Shown: positions 1 to 6,315, counted from the first letter of the stretch. The stretch: 6,809 bases of DNA from an uncultured beta proteobacterium (GCA_903870955.1 CAIQEX010000122.1:1-6809), one strand, 5' to 3'. Made by a program: numbers and translations. The notes: generated by a model not told the origin, from the letters alone.

Positions 1-495
1 CCAGCGCCGGTCCAGCCGCGCAAACGTGCGGCTCTGCGGATACTTGGCAGCCAGGCCGGACATGGTGAAAATTTCGTCCCGCAGCGTGGGGAACATGCGC
101 GCCGAGGGCTCGCGCTCGCCACGGGTGTTGCGCAGCTCGCCGCCGGCCATGCCCGCTTCGGGGTGCGCGTCCATTAGCGCAATGCCTTGTGCCAGCGCAC
201 CGGGTGCGGGCACTGCATCGGGGTTGAGCAATAGCAAGTAGCGGCCACTGGCACTTTTTGCGGCCAGATTGTTGCCTGCGGCAAAGCCCAGGTTGATGCG
301 GTTGGGCACCCGCTTGACCCAGGGGTGCAGCGTGTCCACCTGCTCCGCCGTGCCGTCGCGCGAGCCGTTGTCGACCAGCACCACTTCGGCCTTCCAGCCA
401 AAAGTCGGGCTGTGAATTTCGGTGTGCAACTGACTCAGCAGCGCATCCATCAGAGGCGCCGAGTTGTAGGTAACGATGAGTATTGAGAGGTCCAT
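1..495 (-). CDS. Family 2 glycosyltransferase, rhamnosyltransferase-like (WbbL type), 3' end cut by window edge
   Basis: The first 165 residues are visible and the frame runs open through the left edge. The N-terminus has the GT-A nucleotide-binding strand (SILIVTYNSAP, residues 4-14), followed by VLVDNGSRDGT (39-49). NLGFAAGNN (68-76) and the metal-binding region LLLLNPDAVPAPGA (87-100), with NPD replacing the usual DXD, are typical of the WbbL/rhamnosyltransferase branch of GT2. Known members transfer a sugar, often rhamnose, from an NDP-sugar to a growing lipid-linked glycan on the cytoplasmic side of the inner membrane; the sugar here is not predictable. Family members are usually about 270-330 residues, so roughly half is missing. 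The ATG at 493-495 lies 2 nt after the stop of the family 4 glycosyltransferase upstream, so it is probably translationally coupled and the last visible member of the operon. Confidence 0.9.
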   Translation of the reverse strand, partial: MDLSILIVTYNSAPLMDALLSQLHTEIHSPTFGWKAEVVLVDNGSRDGTAEQVDTLHPWVKRVPNRINLGFAAGNNLAAKSASGRYLLLLNPDAVPAPGALAQGIALMDAHPEAGMAGGELRNTRGEREPSARMFPTLRDEIFTMSGLAAKYPQSRTFARLDRRW

Positions 496-497
496 GC

Positions 498-1709
498 TCA
501 GGCCTTGGAAAATTGGGTAAACACGCCGCCCAAGGCGCGCACGTTGGAGAACAGGTCGAACGTGCTGGTGACCTTGGCGTATGCGGCCAGTGCCATGCTC
601 TGGCGCAGATCGGCACGGGTGCACAGCAGGGTGAGTTGCGTGACCAGGCTGTCCACATCGCCGGGCGTGGCCAAGAGGCCGGTGTGGCCGTGTTCGATCA
701 GTTCCGGAATGCCGTTGACCGGCGTCGATATGCAGGGCACATAAGAGGCCATGGCCTCCATCAAAACCACCGGGATGCCTTCGGCCAGACTGGGCAGCAC
801 AAACGCATCGGAGCGGGCCAGTTCGGCGCGCACGCCTTCCTGCGTTAACGAGCCGGTGAGGCTGACCTGCGAATGCAATTGCAGTTTGGCAATTTCTGCC
901 TCCACGCGGCCACGGTCCGGGCCGTCACCCACGATGGTCAGATGAAAGGGCACGCCCCGGTCACGCAACTGTGCGCAGGCTTGAATCAACAGCACTTGGC
1001 CTTTGGCGGGCGTCAGACGGCCGACGCTGACGAGTTGTGGAATAGCCGTTGTGGCGACGCGTGGCCTGGCCTGAAACACACTGGCGTCCACACCCAGACG
1101 GCAGACCGTGAACTTGGGCCAGTCTGTGGGCGAGCTGATGCGCATGAGTTGGCTGCGGGCGAACTGGCTGATGCAGACGATGGCGTCCGCGGCGTGCATC
1201 TTGAAGGCCAGTTGCTGGCCGGGAACATCGTCAAATTCGTCGGGGCCGTGGATGGTGTACGACAGATGGCAGCGGTTGAGCTGCTTGACCAGCACGCCCA
1301 CACTGGCACCGGCATTGCCAAAGTGCACATGCAAATGCGCCAGCCCGAGGCGCTGCATCCAGCGCGCCACCATGGCCGCTTCAACCGCGTAGGCCAGGCC
1401 TTTGCGCAAGCCAAAACGGCGTGATGCAGCCAGCGTCTTCAGCAGTGCGGACGGTGCGCGCAAGGCCCAGAAGCCCAGTGCCGCCAGGGCACCCGCAACA
1501 CCGTGCTGCTTGACGCCATAGGTGCGCTCGGCTTCACCGCGCTCGGTGGCATCCATCAGCTCCAGGCTACGGTCTGGCGCATTGATGGAGGCGGTGTGAA
1601 TCTGGTAGCCCAGGGTGCGCAGATGCGCAATTTCGCGCAGGATGAATGTGTGCGAAATGGCCGGGTAGCGGCTGACCAGATAGGCCAGGGGAACGCAGTT
1701 GTTAGTCAT
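498..1709 (-). CDS. Family 4 (GT-B) glycosyltransferase of exopolysaccharide synthesis
   Basis: The protein has 403 residues, a normal full length for a GT-B retaining glycosyltransferase. The N-terminal domain opens with VPLAYLVSRYPAISHTFILRE (residues 6-26), a start typical of the exopolysaccharide/colanic-acid GT4 branch, and contains HLHVHFGNAG (126-134) and YTIHGPDEFDD (151-161). The C-terminal domain has LVSVGRLTPAKGQ (226-238), VGDGPDR (260-266) and the family signature E310-GIPVVLM-E318 (EX7E), whose glutamates contact the nucleotide-sugar donor in studied relatives. It presumably adds one residue of the repeat unit in the cytoplasm, at the inner membrane; donor and acceptor cannot be inferred. 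The ATG at 1707-1709 follows the acyltransferase stop by 12 nt, with a GAGG motif at 1720-1723 overlapping that stop and serving as ribosome binding site. No defect is visible. Confidence 0.93.
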   Translation of the reverse strand: MTNNCVPLAYLVSRYPAISHTFILREIAHLRTLGYQIHTASINAPDRSLELMDATERGEAERTYGVKQHGVAGALAALGFWALRAPSALLKTLAASRRFGLRKGLAYAVEAAMVARWMQRLGLAHLHVHFGNAGASVGVLVKQLNRCHLSYTIHGPDEFDDVPGQQLAFKMHAADAIVCISQFARSQLMRISSPTDWPKFTVCRLGVDASVFQARPRVATTAIPQLVSVGRLTPAKGQVLLIQACAQLRDRGVPFHLTIVGDGPDRGRVEAEIAKLQLHSQVSLTGSLTQEGVRAELARSDAFVLPSLAEGIPVVLMEAMASYVPCISTPVNGIPELIEHGHTGLLATPGDVDSLVTQLTLLCTRADLRQSMALAAYAKVTSTFDLFSNVRALGGVFTQFSKA

Positions 1710-1721
1710 GGAATTGAAACC

Positions 1722-2303
1722 TCAGGCAGTAAAGGACAAGGCCCGTGCGCGTGCAGGCACGCCCACGGCACAGGATGAAGCAGCCACATCGCGGGTGACG
1801 ACGGCATTGGCACCCACGATGCTGTTGGCGCCAATGTGCACGCCCTTGAGCACGCAGGCACCGCGCCCGACCCAGACATTGCTGCCCAGCGCAATGGCGG
1901 CGCAGTCGTGGCCACTGTCGCGCATGGAGACCTGGCTCTTTTTGTGGTCGGCGTCGCGCAGGCTGGCGTACTCACCTAGCATGCAGTGGTCGCCCAGGGT
2001 GACCGCGTCAAAGGCCACGATATGCACACCGCGCGAGAGCACCACGTTGTCGCCGATCACAATGCGCCCGGCACCTTGCGTCTCCAGCAGCACGCCAGGG
2101 TAGATGCGGGCATTGCGTCCTATGCGGATGTTGGCCGTGCCTTCCACCGTGACGCTGCCGAGAATGACATTGGACGCATGCAGCGGCGTGGCCAGGTTTT
2201 GACGCAGGCGGGCGAAGCTCCACAGGGCATTCAGTTTGGCACCCAGAGTGCGGGTGATGCCGGCCAGGGGCCAGAGCAGCCAGGATAGAAAATTTTTCAC
2301 CAT
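1722..2303 (-). CDS. Hexapeptide-repeat (left-handed beta-helix) O-acetyltransferase
   Basis: The protein has 193 residues. After an N-terminal stretch with a hydrophobic segment (FLSWLLWPLAGI, residues 5-16), repeated [LIV]-G-x4 hexapeptides run from about 48 to 182, for example IRIGRNARIYPG (59-70), IVIGDNVVLSRG (81-92), VTLGDHCMLGEY (101-112), IALGSNVWVGRG (137-148) and VHIGANSIVGAN (155-166). It ends with the usual GVPAR cap (181-185). DADH (117-120) fits the loop that carries the catalytic histidine in this acyltransferase superfamily. The expected role is acetyl transfer from acetyl-CoA to a sugar of the polysaccharide, or to a precursor; the acceptor is unknown. I chose the ATG at 2301-2303 because it lies 4 nt after the preceding stop. 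An 18-residue upstream extension is possible, but it would overlap the preceding gene by about 50 nt and starts the protein with unlikely sequence. Confidence 0.9.
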   Translation of the reverse strand: MVKNFLSWLLWPLAGITRTLGAKLNALWSFARLRQNLATPLHASNVILGSVTVEGTANIRIGRNARIYPGVLLETQGAGRIVIGDNVVLSRGVHIVAFDAVTLGDHCMLGEYASLRDADHKKSQVSMRDSGHDCAAIALGSNVWVGRGACVLKGVHIGANSIVGANAVVTRDVAASSCAVGVPARARALSFTA

Positions 2304-2307
2304 GGCC

Positions 2308-3309
2308 TTATTCCTTGTAGTCGACCAGGGCCAGGCGCTGTGCACGTGCATGGGCACGCTTCCAGGCTATTTGGCCGAAAAATGCCGGCACTTTTTGCAC
2401 ATGCGAATGCAGCGCGTATTGCAGCGCCAACAGCACATTGCCGGCCGCGCGTTCGCGGCAACGCCAGGCGCTGCGCAGCACCAGCACCAAACCAAGGGCA
2501 GCCAGCAGTGCACCGGCCAGCACATGCAGCGCAAAGGCCAATGCCATCAGCACGGGTGCTGCCACATAAATCAGACCGTGCACCAGATCGCGCCGTGCCT
2601 CGTGTTGCCACAGGCCATCGCCCAGGGCTTGCATGCGGTGCGTGACTTCGGCATAGGCGATGCCCGAGCGGTAGCAGCGACGGGCATAGGCTTTGAAGGT
2701 GCGCACCGCCAGGTCGTGGCGCGTCATGGGGGCGTCGATGTGCAAAATTCTCCAGCCGTTGGCGCGCAGACGGGCGCACAACTCGGGTTCTTCACCGGCG
2801 TTGAGCGTGTCATCAAAGCCGCCCACCTGGGCCAGCGCGCTGCGCCGCACCAACACATCGCCACCAAAGTAAGGCGTGATGCCTGCGGGATAAATCCAGT
2901 CCAGATCCAGGACCTTGGTATAGAGCGATTGCTGCGGGTTGGATTCGCGCCGGTGGCCCCACGCTGCACACAGGGTGTTGTCACTCAGAGCCTGCAAGGC
3001 GTGGTTCACGAAGTCGGGGTGCAACTCGGTGTCGCCATCCAGAAACAGGATGAATTCTCCGTCTGCCGCCAGCCAACCGAGGTTGCGCGCCTTAGCAGCA
3101 CACATCGGCCCGGCGGGCAACACCCGCGTCTGCACGCCCATGGCCTGAGCCAGCGCCAGACTGTCGTCGGTGGAGCGTGAGTCCACATACCAGATGTCGT
3201 AGGCAATCGCGCCCCATTGCGCCTGCTGCACCGAGGCAATGCAGCGCTGCAAACGGCTGCCTTCGTTGCGGCCGATGATGACGACCGAGACCGTGGGTGT
3301 TGTAGGCAT
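2308..3309 (-). CDS. Family 2 glycosyltransferase with C-terminal membrane segment(s)
   Basis: The protein has 333 residues. A GT-A catalytic domain occupies about residues 6-230: VSVVIIGRNEGSRLQRC (7-23), YVDSRSTDDS (41-50), AAKARNLGW (71-79), the metal-binding FILFLDGDTEL (87-96 region, DGD at 91-93), FGGDVLVRRS (148-157) and the acidic acceptor/base region AGEEPELCARL (171-181). A hydrophobic stretch (about 244-279) follows and could form one or two membrane passes, leaving a basic tail of about 50 residues. The layout fits an inner-membrane-associated transferase acting on undecaprenyl-linked sugar from the cytoplasm. The sugar specificity is not readable. It lies 4 nt downstream of the export lipoprotein gene and 4 nt upstream of the acyltransferase, so coupled translation is likely. 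Only a weak ribosome binding site is visible before its ATG at 3307-3309. Confidence 0.92.
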   Translation of the reverse strand: MPTTPTVSVVIIGRNEGSRLQRCIASVQQAQWGAIAYDIWYVDSRSTDDSLALAQAMGVQTRVLPAGPMCAAKARNLGWLAADGEFILFLDGDTELHPDFVNHALQALSDNTLCAAWGHRRESNPQQSLYTKVLDLDWIYPAGITPYFGGDVLVRRSALAQVGGFDDTLNAGEEPELCARLRANGWRILHIDAPMTRHDLAVRTFKAYARRCYRSGIAYAEVTHRMQALGDGLWQHEARRDLVHGLIYVAAPVLMALAFALHVLAGALLAALGLVLVLRSAWRCRERAAGNVLLALQYALHSHVQKVPAFFGQIAWKRAHARAQRLALVDYKE

Positions 3310-3313
3310 GGAA

Positions 3314-4345
3314 TTACTTGGTCAGGTTGTTAACGGCGGTGCCGAAAGTCAGCACCGACAGGCTGGGCGAAATCTGGCGCATGAAGTAGCCGAACTCGCC
3401 CAGACCGCTGCGTGGCAAGAACAGGACATCGCCGTCCTGCAAGGCAAAGTTGGCGGCACGTGCCGGGTTGATCAGGTCCGCAAAGGACAGCACCTCAATG
3501 CTGTTGCTACCGGCCCGGTACAGGCCGATCTGCTCGGTCTTGGCGTCTTCGGTCGGGCCACCGGCCTGGGCCAGTGCGTCCAGCACCGTCATGCGCTGTG
3601 TGAGGCGGTAAGAGCCGGGACGGGTGACTTGACCCAACACGTAGATGGAGGTGTCTGACGAATCGGGGATGAAGACGATGTCGCCCTTCTTCATGCGCAG
3701 GTTGTAGGCCGGGTCGCCATTGAGCAGGGCCTTGAGGTCGACCCAGATCAGCTTGTCGCGCCCGCGCATGATGGCGCAGCGTGTGAGAGTGGCTTGCTTG
3801 TCCAGAATGGGCATGGCACCCGCGCCAGCCAGCACTTCAGCCAATGTCGGAGACTGCGCAAACTTTTGCACACCGGCGCGCTCCACGCGGCCCAGAACGG
3901 TGACCTGGTTGGAGGTGTATTCGTCCACGATCAGGCTGACAAAGGGTTGGGTAAAGTACGTGCGCAGGCGCTCGGTAATCAGGTCGCGGCCTTCTTCGCG
4001 GGTACGGTCACCCAGAGTGATGTCACCGGCCAGGGGCACGCTGATCTTGCCGTCGGGTCCGACGACGTGTTTGCCACTGACCTCGGGGCGACCAAACACC
4101 TCCAGGCGCAGCACATCGCCACTGCCCATGCGGTAGACCGGGTTGTTTGACTCTTCGATCAGTGCCAGATCCTCTTTGGACATCAACGTGGTTGCAAGCG
4201 GTTTTTCAAGTGGCCGAAAACCCTCCGCCGGCAGCGGGGGTTTGCTGGCGCAGGCGCTCAAGAGCGTCAGGGTCAAGGCCAGCGGCAGCAGGCATGCCAT
4301 GCGCAACAGCGCACGGGGCTGGGGGCGGAATGGTTGGTTTGTCAT
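3314..4345 (-). CDS. Outer-membrane polysaccharide export lipoprotein, Wza/EpsA family
   Basis: The protein has 343 residues. The N-terminus is a lipoprotein signal: basic n-region (RPQPRALLR, residues 7-15), hydrophobic core and lipobox L-S-A-C with the lipidated cysteine at 32. The +2 residue is Ala, compatible with outer-membrane sorting. The polysaccharide export domain spans about 70-145 (YRMGSGDVLRLEVFGRPEVS, 71-90; VVGPDGKISVPLAGDI, 94-109; PFVSLIVDEYTS, 134-145). Two SLBB ligand-binding domains follow, at about 147-225 (VTVLGRVERAGV) and 234-310 (IYVLGQVTRPGSY). The last 30 residues could form the helix that lines the outer-membrane pore in Wza. Family members are octameric channels exporting capsule or exopolysaccharide and usually work with a Wzc-type co-polymerase, which is not in this window. 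The ATG at 4343-4345 is the only start giving a complete signal peptide with a basic n-region; it has no strong ribosome binding site and is directly preceded by a GC hairpin. Confidence 0.96.
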   Translation of the reverse strand: MTNQPFRPQPRALLRMACLLPLALTLTLLSACASKPPLPAEGFRPLEKPLATTLMSKEDLALIEESNNPVYRMGSGDVLRLEVFGRPEVSGKHVVGPDGKISVPLAGDITLGDRTREEGRDLITERLRTYFTQPFVSLIVDEYTSNQVTVLGRVERAGVQKFAQSPTLAEVLAGAGAMPILDKQATLTRCAIMRGRDKLIWVDLKALLNGDPAYNLRMKKGDIVFIPDSSDTSIYVLGQVTRPGSYRLTQRMTVLDALAQAGGPTEDAKTEQIGLYRAGSNSIEVLSFADLINPARAANFALQDGDVLFLPRSGLGEFGYFMRQISPSLSVLTFGTAVNNLTK

Positions 4346-4368
4346 GCCGGCTAGTGTCTTTTGCCGGC
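4346..4368 (-). promoter_or_regulatory. GC hairpin touching the start codon of the export lipoprotein gene
   Basis: The sequence GCCGGC occurs at 4346-4351 and again at 4363-4368. Because GCCGGC is its own reverse complement, the transcript can fold into a 6-bp all-GC stem with an 11-nt loop. The stem ends on the base just before the ATG. The loop carries AAAAGA, the only weakly purine-rich stretch where a ribosome binding site would sit. The hairpin lies in the only sizeable gap (51 nt) inside the operon. It could reduce initiation of the export gene or stabilise the downstream mRNA end after processing. No U-tract follows it, so it is not an intrinsic terminator. Any function is inferred. 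Confidence 0.35.
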
Positions 4369-4396
4369 CACTATTTATCGTTACGGAAATGTGAAC

Positions 4397-5446
4397 TTAT
4401 GGGTGCGACGGCGTACAAGCCAATAACAAAGCGTCGAGCTGTTGCAATTCGTCCTGCAAGGTTTGCGGCACTTCCCAGTGGTTGAGCGCGCACAAGGTGA
4501 GAATGCGTTGACGCCAGTCGTGGCGCTGCAGGGTGTTTTGCACATTGATGCGGCGCTGCGCATGCAGTGCGTCTTCGTCCTGCAGCAGCCGCTGCAATTC
4601 CTGCACCGCCTCTTGCGGTACGGTCGATAGCTCGAGGGTGCTGCCTGGCCAGTCCAGCATCTCGTCGGCCATGCGCGAGACCGGGCGACGCCCCGCCACC
4701 ACGCAACCCGACAGCAGCGACTCCAGCCAGCGACTGGTCACCATCATGGAGCGCGGCCTTCCACCTTGCGGCTCAATCAGCAAATGAAAAGCCAATGAAA
4801 TACGCGTGCGGTGCAATAGTTTGAAGAGCATCGCTCGCTCCACCTGCACGGTTGGTCCGGACAAGTTACCCAGCGGCGAATGCAGATACAGATAAGGCGA
4901 ATCCATGTTGTGAAAGGCCTGCGTCAACGCGCTTTGGTAGCTGGGCGGGGTGCGGCCAAAAGACATGATGTCAATCTCACGCGCATGGCTCTGTCGCGGC
5001 GCCCACTGCAGGGCGTCGGTGCCCTGGTACAGCTGGTGCACTTGAATGCCAAACTTCTGCGCCGGGAAGTCAACGTCCTCGTGGGCGGTGACGGTGATGC
5101 TGTCAAACAGCGCTGTCTCGGCGTAAAAGCCGGCACGGAAATAGCTGTCGGTCACAAAGGCATGGATGCGCTGGAACTTGCTGCGCACGTTGTGGATGGC
5201 ACGCACCATGGCCAGGTCTTCCGGGCCTCGGGCAACCACAAAAAGCACATCGCCACCGGCACATTCCAGCGGGGCGAAGTGCAACTTCTCGCGTCCGGAC
5301 AGCCGCCGTAGCAGCGGGTTGGGGGCGATGGCAGGCGACAACAATTCAGCATTGAATACGCGCGCCAAAATCAACGCCAGTTCATCAATGGCGGCCCATC
5401 CGGCGTGGGGCGAACTTTGGCCGGCGTACAGCACGGTCATCTTCAT
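4397..5446 (-). CDS. CgeB-like glycosyltransferase (Glyco_trans_1_2 C-terminal domain), first gene of the polysaccharide operon
   Basis: The protein has 349 residues. The C-terminal third reads like the CgeB/Glyco_trans_1_2 module: RSMMVTSRWLESLLSGCVVA (residues 232-251) with E242 at the place of the conserved glutamate, RRPVSRMADEMLDW (253-266), then a helical tail with LQRLLQDEDALHAQRRINVQ (284-303) and a final DWRQRI (310-315). The N-terminal half starts with a Rossmann-like strand (MTVLYAGQSSPHAGW, 3-17) and contains VFVTD/VTAHEDV-type segments (97-125), matching a divergent GT-B fold. The substrate is unknown. I chose the ATG at 5444-5446 because GAGGA lies 8 nt upstream. A further in-frame ATG exists at 5438-5440. 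An upstream extension of 56 residues is Cys-rich, lacks a ribosome binding site and covers the intergenic region. The gene is divergent from the membrane-protein gene and lies 51 nt upstream of the export lipoprotein gene. Confidence 0.8.
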   Translation of the reverse strand: MKMTVLYAGQSSPHAGWAAIDELALILARVFNAELLSPAIAPNPLLRRLSGREKLHFAPLECAGGDVLFVVARGPEDLAMVRAIHNVRSKFQRIHAFVTDSYFRAGFYAETALFDSITVTAHEDVDFPAQKFGIQVHQLYQGTDALQWAPRQSHAREIDIMSFGRTPPSYQSALTQAFHNMDSPYLYLHSPLGNLSGPTVQVERAMLFKLLHRTRISLAFHLLIEPQGGRPRSMMVTSRWLESLLSGCVVAGRRPVSRMADEMLDWPGSTLELSTVPQEAVQELQRLLQDEDALHAQRRINVQNTLQRHDWRQRILTLCALNHWEVPQTLQDELQQLDALLLACTPSHP

Positions 5447-5454
5447 GGGGGGAT

Positions 5455-5459
5455 TCCTC
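5455..5459 (-). promoter_or_regulatory. Ribosome binding site fixing the start of the CgeB-like gene
   Basis: GAGGA on the minus strand sits 8 nt before the ATG at 5444-5446, with a C-rich spacer. This supports the 349-residue start over the longer in-frame alternative beginning at 5614. Confidence 0.65.
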
Positions 5460-5483
5460 AACAGGCATGTGGGTGAAGCGGCG

Positions 5484-5489
5484 ATTCTA
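5484..5489 (-). promoter_or_regulatory. Candidate -10 box of the polysaccharide operon
   Basis: On the minus strand TAGAAT (one mismatch to TATAAT) lies about 38 nt upstream of the CgeB-like start codon. No good -35 is present at 16-18 bp. At 19 bp the best hexamer is TCACAC, which belongs to the direct repeat at 5507-5525. A weak core with a repeat in the -35 area is what an activator-dependent promoter would look like, but this is inferred from sequence only. Confidence 0.3.
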
Positions 5490-5506
5490 AAAATGCACGC
5501 GCAAAA

Positions 5507-5525
5507 ATGTGTGATCGATGTGTGA
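5507..5525. repeat. Tandem direct repeat, 8-mer with 11-bp period, in the divergent intergenic region
   Basis: ATGTGTGA occurs at 5507-5514 and again at 5518-5525, separated by TCG. The two copies are exact and offset by 11 bp, about one helical turn, so both would face the same side of the DNA. This is the geometry of tandem half-sites bound by OmpR/PhoB-type response regulators. It lies between two divergent genes and overlaps the expected -35 area of the minus-strand promoter candidate. Read on the minus strand the unit is TCACACAT. It is not a CRP site, since the halves are direct and not inverted. Confidence 0.4.
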
Positions 5526-5574
5526 ACTCTGCGGTGCGGAATGCAAATCGCCTTAGACTGGGAGCACTGGCAAC

Positions 5575-5583
5575 AAGGAGGAG
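5575..5583 (+). promoter_or_regulatory. Strong ribosome binding site of the membrane-protein gene
   Basis: AAGGAGGAG contains a full AGGAGG core (5576-5581), 6 nt before the ATG at 5588-5590. It decides the start of the downstream gene against an in-frame ATG at 5507. A possible -10 hexamer TAGACT is at 5554-5559, but no matching -35 is convincing. Confidence 0.8.
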
Positions 5584-5587
5584 TGAC

Positions 5588-6241
5588 ATGGCAATCCGAC
5601 AACTGCTTCAACACTACCCGCGCGTTTCGCGTGGGATCCTGCTGGCACTTCTCATCCTGGGATGTATTGCAAATTTCGTCCTGTTCCCAAGGGTGGCGGG
5701 CATAGCCTACGTGAACTTCTATACCAAGGCGGGTGTCGTTGCTTCGCTGGGAATCCTGGCGCTCGAACTGTCGTGGAAGAACATCGAAAAGAACCCCGGC
5801 ATCACCAGCCGCGACCCACTGGTTTACCTCAGCTCCACGTTACAGCTCATAGGCTTGCCGCTGGTTGCGATGGGCGTGCATCTGGATCGCAAGTTCAATG
5901 CGACACGCGTCTCGCCTCTGGATCTTTTGTTCACACTTCCCTTCATCCTGTTGATGCTGCTTGGAATGGTTATCTGGCTGGTTTCAATTGCGCCTGCGCA
6001 GTATTTTGTGAACTATGTCTGCCATGCCCCGTCCAACCTGATCAATCAATCAAGCGCGCGCGTCTATGCCCGGCAGTGGGAAGGGTGGTATCTGGAATTC
6101 CGCACACAAAAGGCCGGCGACCCACTACCGAAAGAACAGCCCGAAACCTGGTGGGATGCAAGCATGCAAGGCCAATCCACCAAGCTGACCTCAGCCTACT
6201 CAGCCGTTGTTCTCACGGCGCTTGCATGGATGCTTGGGTGA
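5588..6241 (+). CDS. Hypothetical multi-pass inner-membrane protein, family not recognised
   Basis: The protein has 217 residues and I do not recognise its family. Hydrophobic segments lie at about 15-33 (RGILLALLILGCIANFVLF), 48-62 (weaker), 78-97 (LVYLSSTLQLIGLPLVAMGV), 111-135 (LDLLFTLPFILLMLLGMVIW) and 202-216 at the very C-terminus. That suggests four or five passes. Between the last two is a soluble part (about 136-200), rich in aromatic residues, with YVCHAPSN (143-150), ARQWEGWYLEF (161-171) and a Pro/Glu/Trp patch ending in WWD (188-190). It stands alone on the plus strand, divergent from the polysaccharide operon. Local GC (50-55% in sampled lines) is below that of the glycosyltransferase genes. 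The strong ribosome binding site and continuous hydrophobic pattern argue that it is a real gene. A possible terminator lies 16 nt after its stop. Involvement in polysaccharide synthesis is possible only by position. Confidence 0.75.
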   Translation: MAIRQLLQHYPRVSRGILLALLILGCIANFVLFPRVAGIAYVNFYTKAGVVASLGILALELSWKNIEKNPGITSRDPLVYLSSTLQLIGLPLVAMGVHLDRKFNATRVSPLDLLFTLPFILLMLLGMVIWLVSIAPAQYFVNYVCHAPSNLINQSSARVYARQWEGWYLEFRTQKAGDPLPKEQPETWWDASMQGQSTKLTSAYSAVVLTALAWMLG

Positions 6242-6257
6242 CCGATCTGAAATTGCG

Positions 6258-6277
6258 AGCCCTGATCGTTTAGGGCT
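6258..6277 (+). terminator. Possible intrinsic terminator of the membrane-protein gene
   Basis: AGCCCT (6258-6263) and AGGGCT (6272-6277) form a perfect 6-bp stem with an 8-nt loop, 16 nt after the stop codon. The following bases on the plus strand (6281-6300) are T-rich but broken by other bases, so the U-tract is imperfect. On the minus strand no T-tract follows. Confidence 0.4.
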
Positions 6278-6299
6278 GAATTTCTATTGTTTTGCGTTT

Positions 6300-6315
6300 C
6301 TCCAAAGCAGACATT
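6300..6315. repeat. Copy 1 of a 16-bp imperfect direct repeat
   Basis: CTCCAAAGCAGACATT recurs at 6471-6486 with one mismatch (A to C at the sixth base), 171 bp away in the same orientation. The similarity stops at both ends of the 16-mer. On the minus strand the unit begins AATGTCTGCT. Confidence 0.5.

Larger units (their letters stand above)
1..5446 (-). other. Polysaccharide biosynthesis/export operon, extends beyond the left edge
   Basis: Six codirectional genes with gaps of 51, 4, 4, 12 and 2 nt: CgeB-like transferase, Wza-like export lipoprotein, GT2, acyltransferase, GT4 and GT2. No terminator-like hairpin with a T-tract was seen between them. The content (three canonical glycosyltransferases plus one divergent one, one acetyltransferase and one outer-membrane channel) fits a Wzx/Wzy-type exopolysaccharide or capsule with an acetylated repeat unit. 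Co-polymerase, flippase, polymerase and priming enzyme are not in view. Confidence 0.8.

Noticed and set aside
2236..3180. Long plus-strand open frame of about 314 codons opposite the GT2 and acyltransferase genes
   Set aside because: It lies antisense to two clearly recognisable proteins, its translation is rich in His/Gln/Ala with no domain pattern, and such shadow frames are expected in high-GC DNA.
5509..5526. TGTGA...-like elements, considered as a CRP site
   Set aside because: The two copies are direct repeats; no inverted TCACA half-site is found at the required 6-bp spacing.
5507..5587. 27-residue N-terminal extension of the plus-strand membrane protein
   Set aside because: AAGGAGGAG sits 6-7 nt before the ATG at 5588, whereas the ATG at 5507 has no ribosome binding site and lies within the direct repeat.
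5447..5614. 56-residue N-terminal extension of the CgeB-like protein
   Set aside because: It is Cys-rich with no ribosome binding site, spans the intergenic promoter region and overlaps the divergent gene start; GAGGA in front of 5446 supports the shorter protein.
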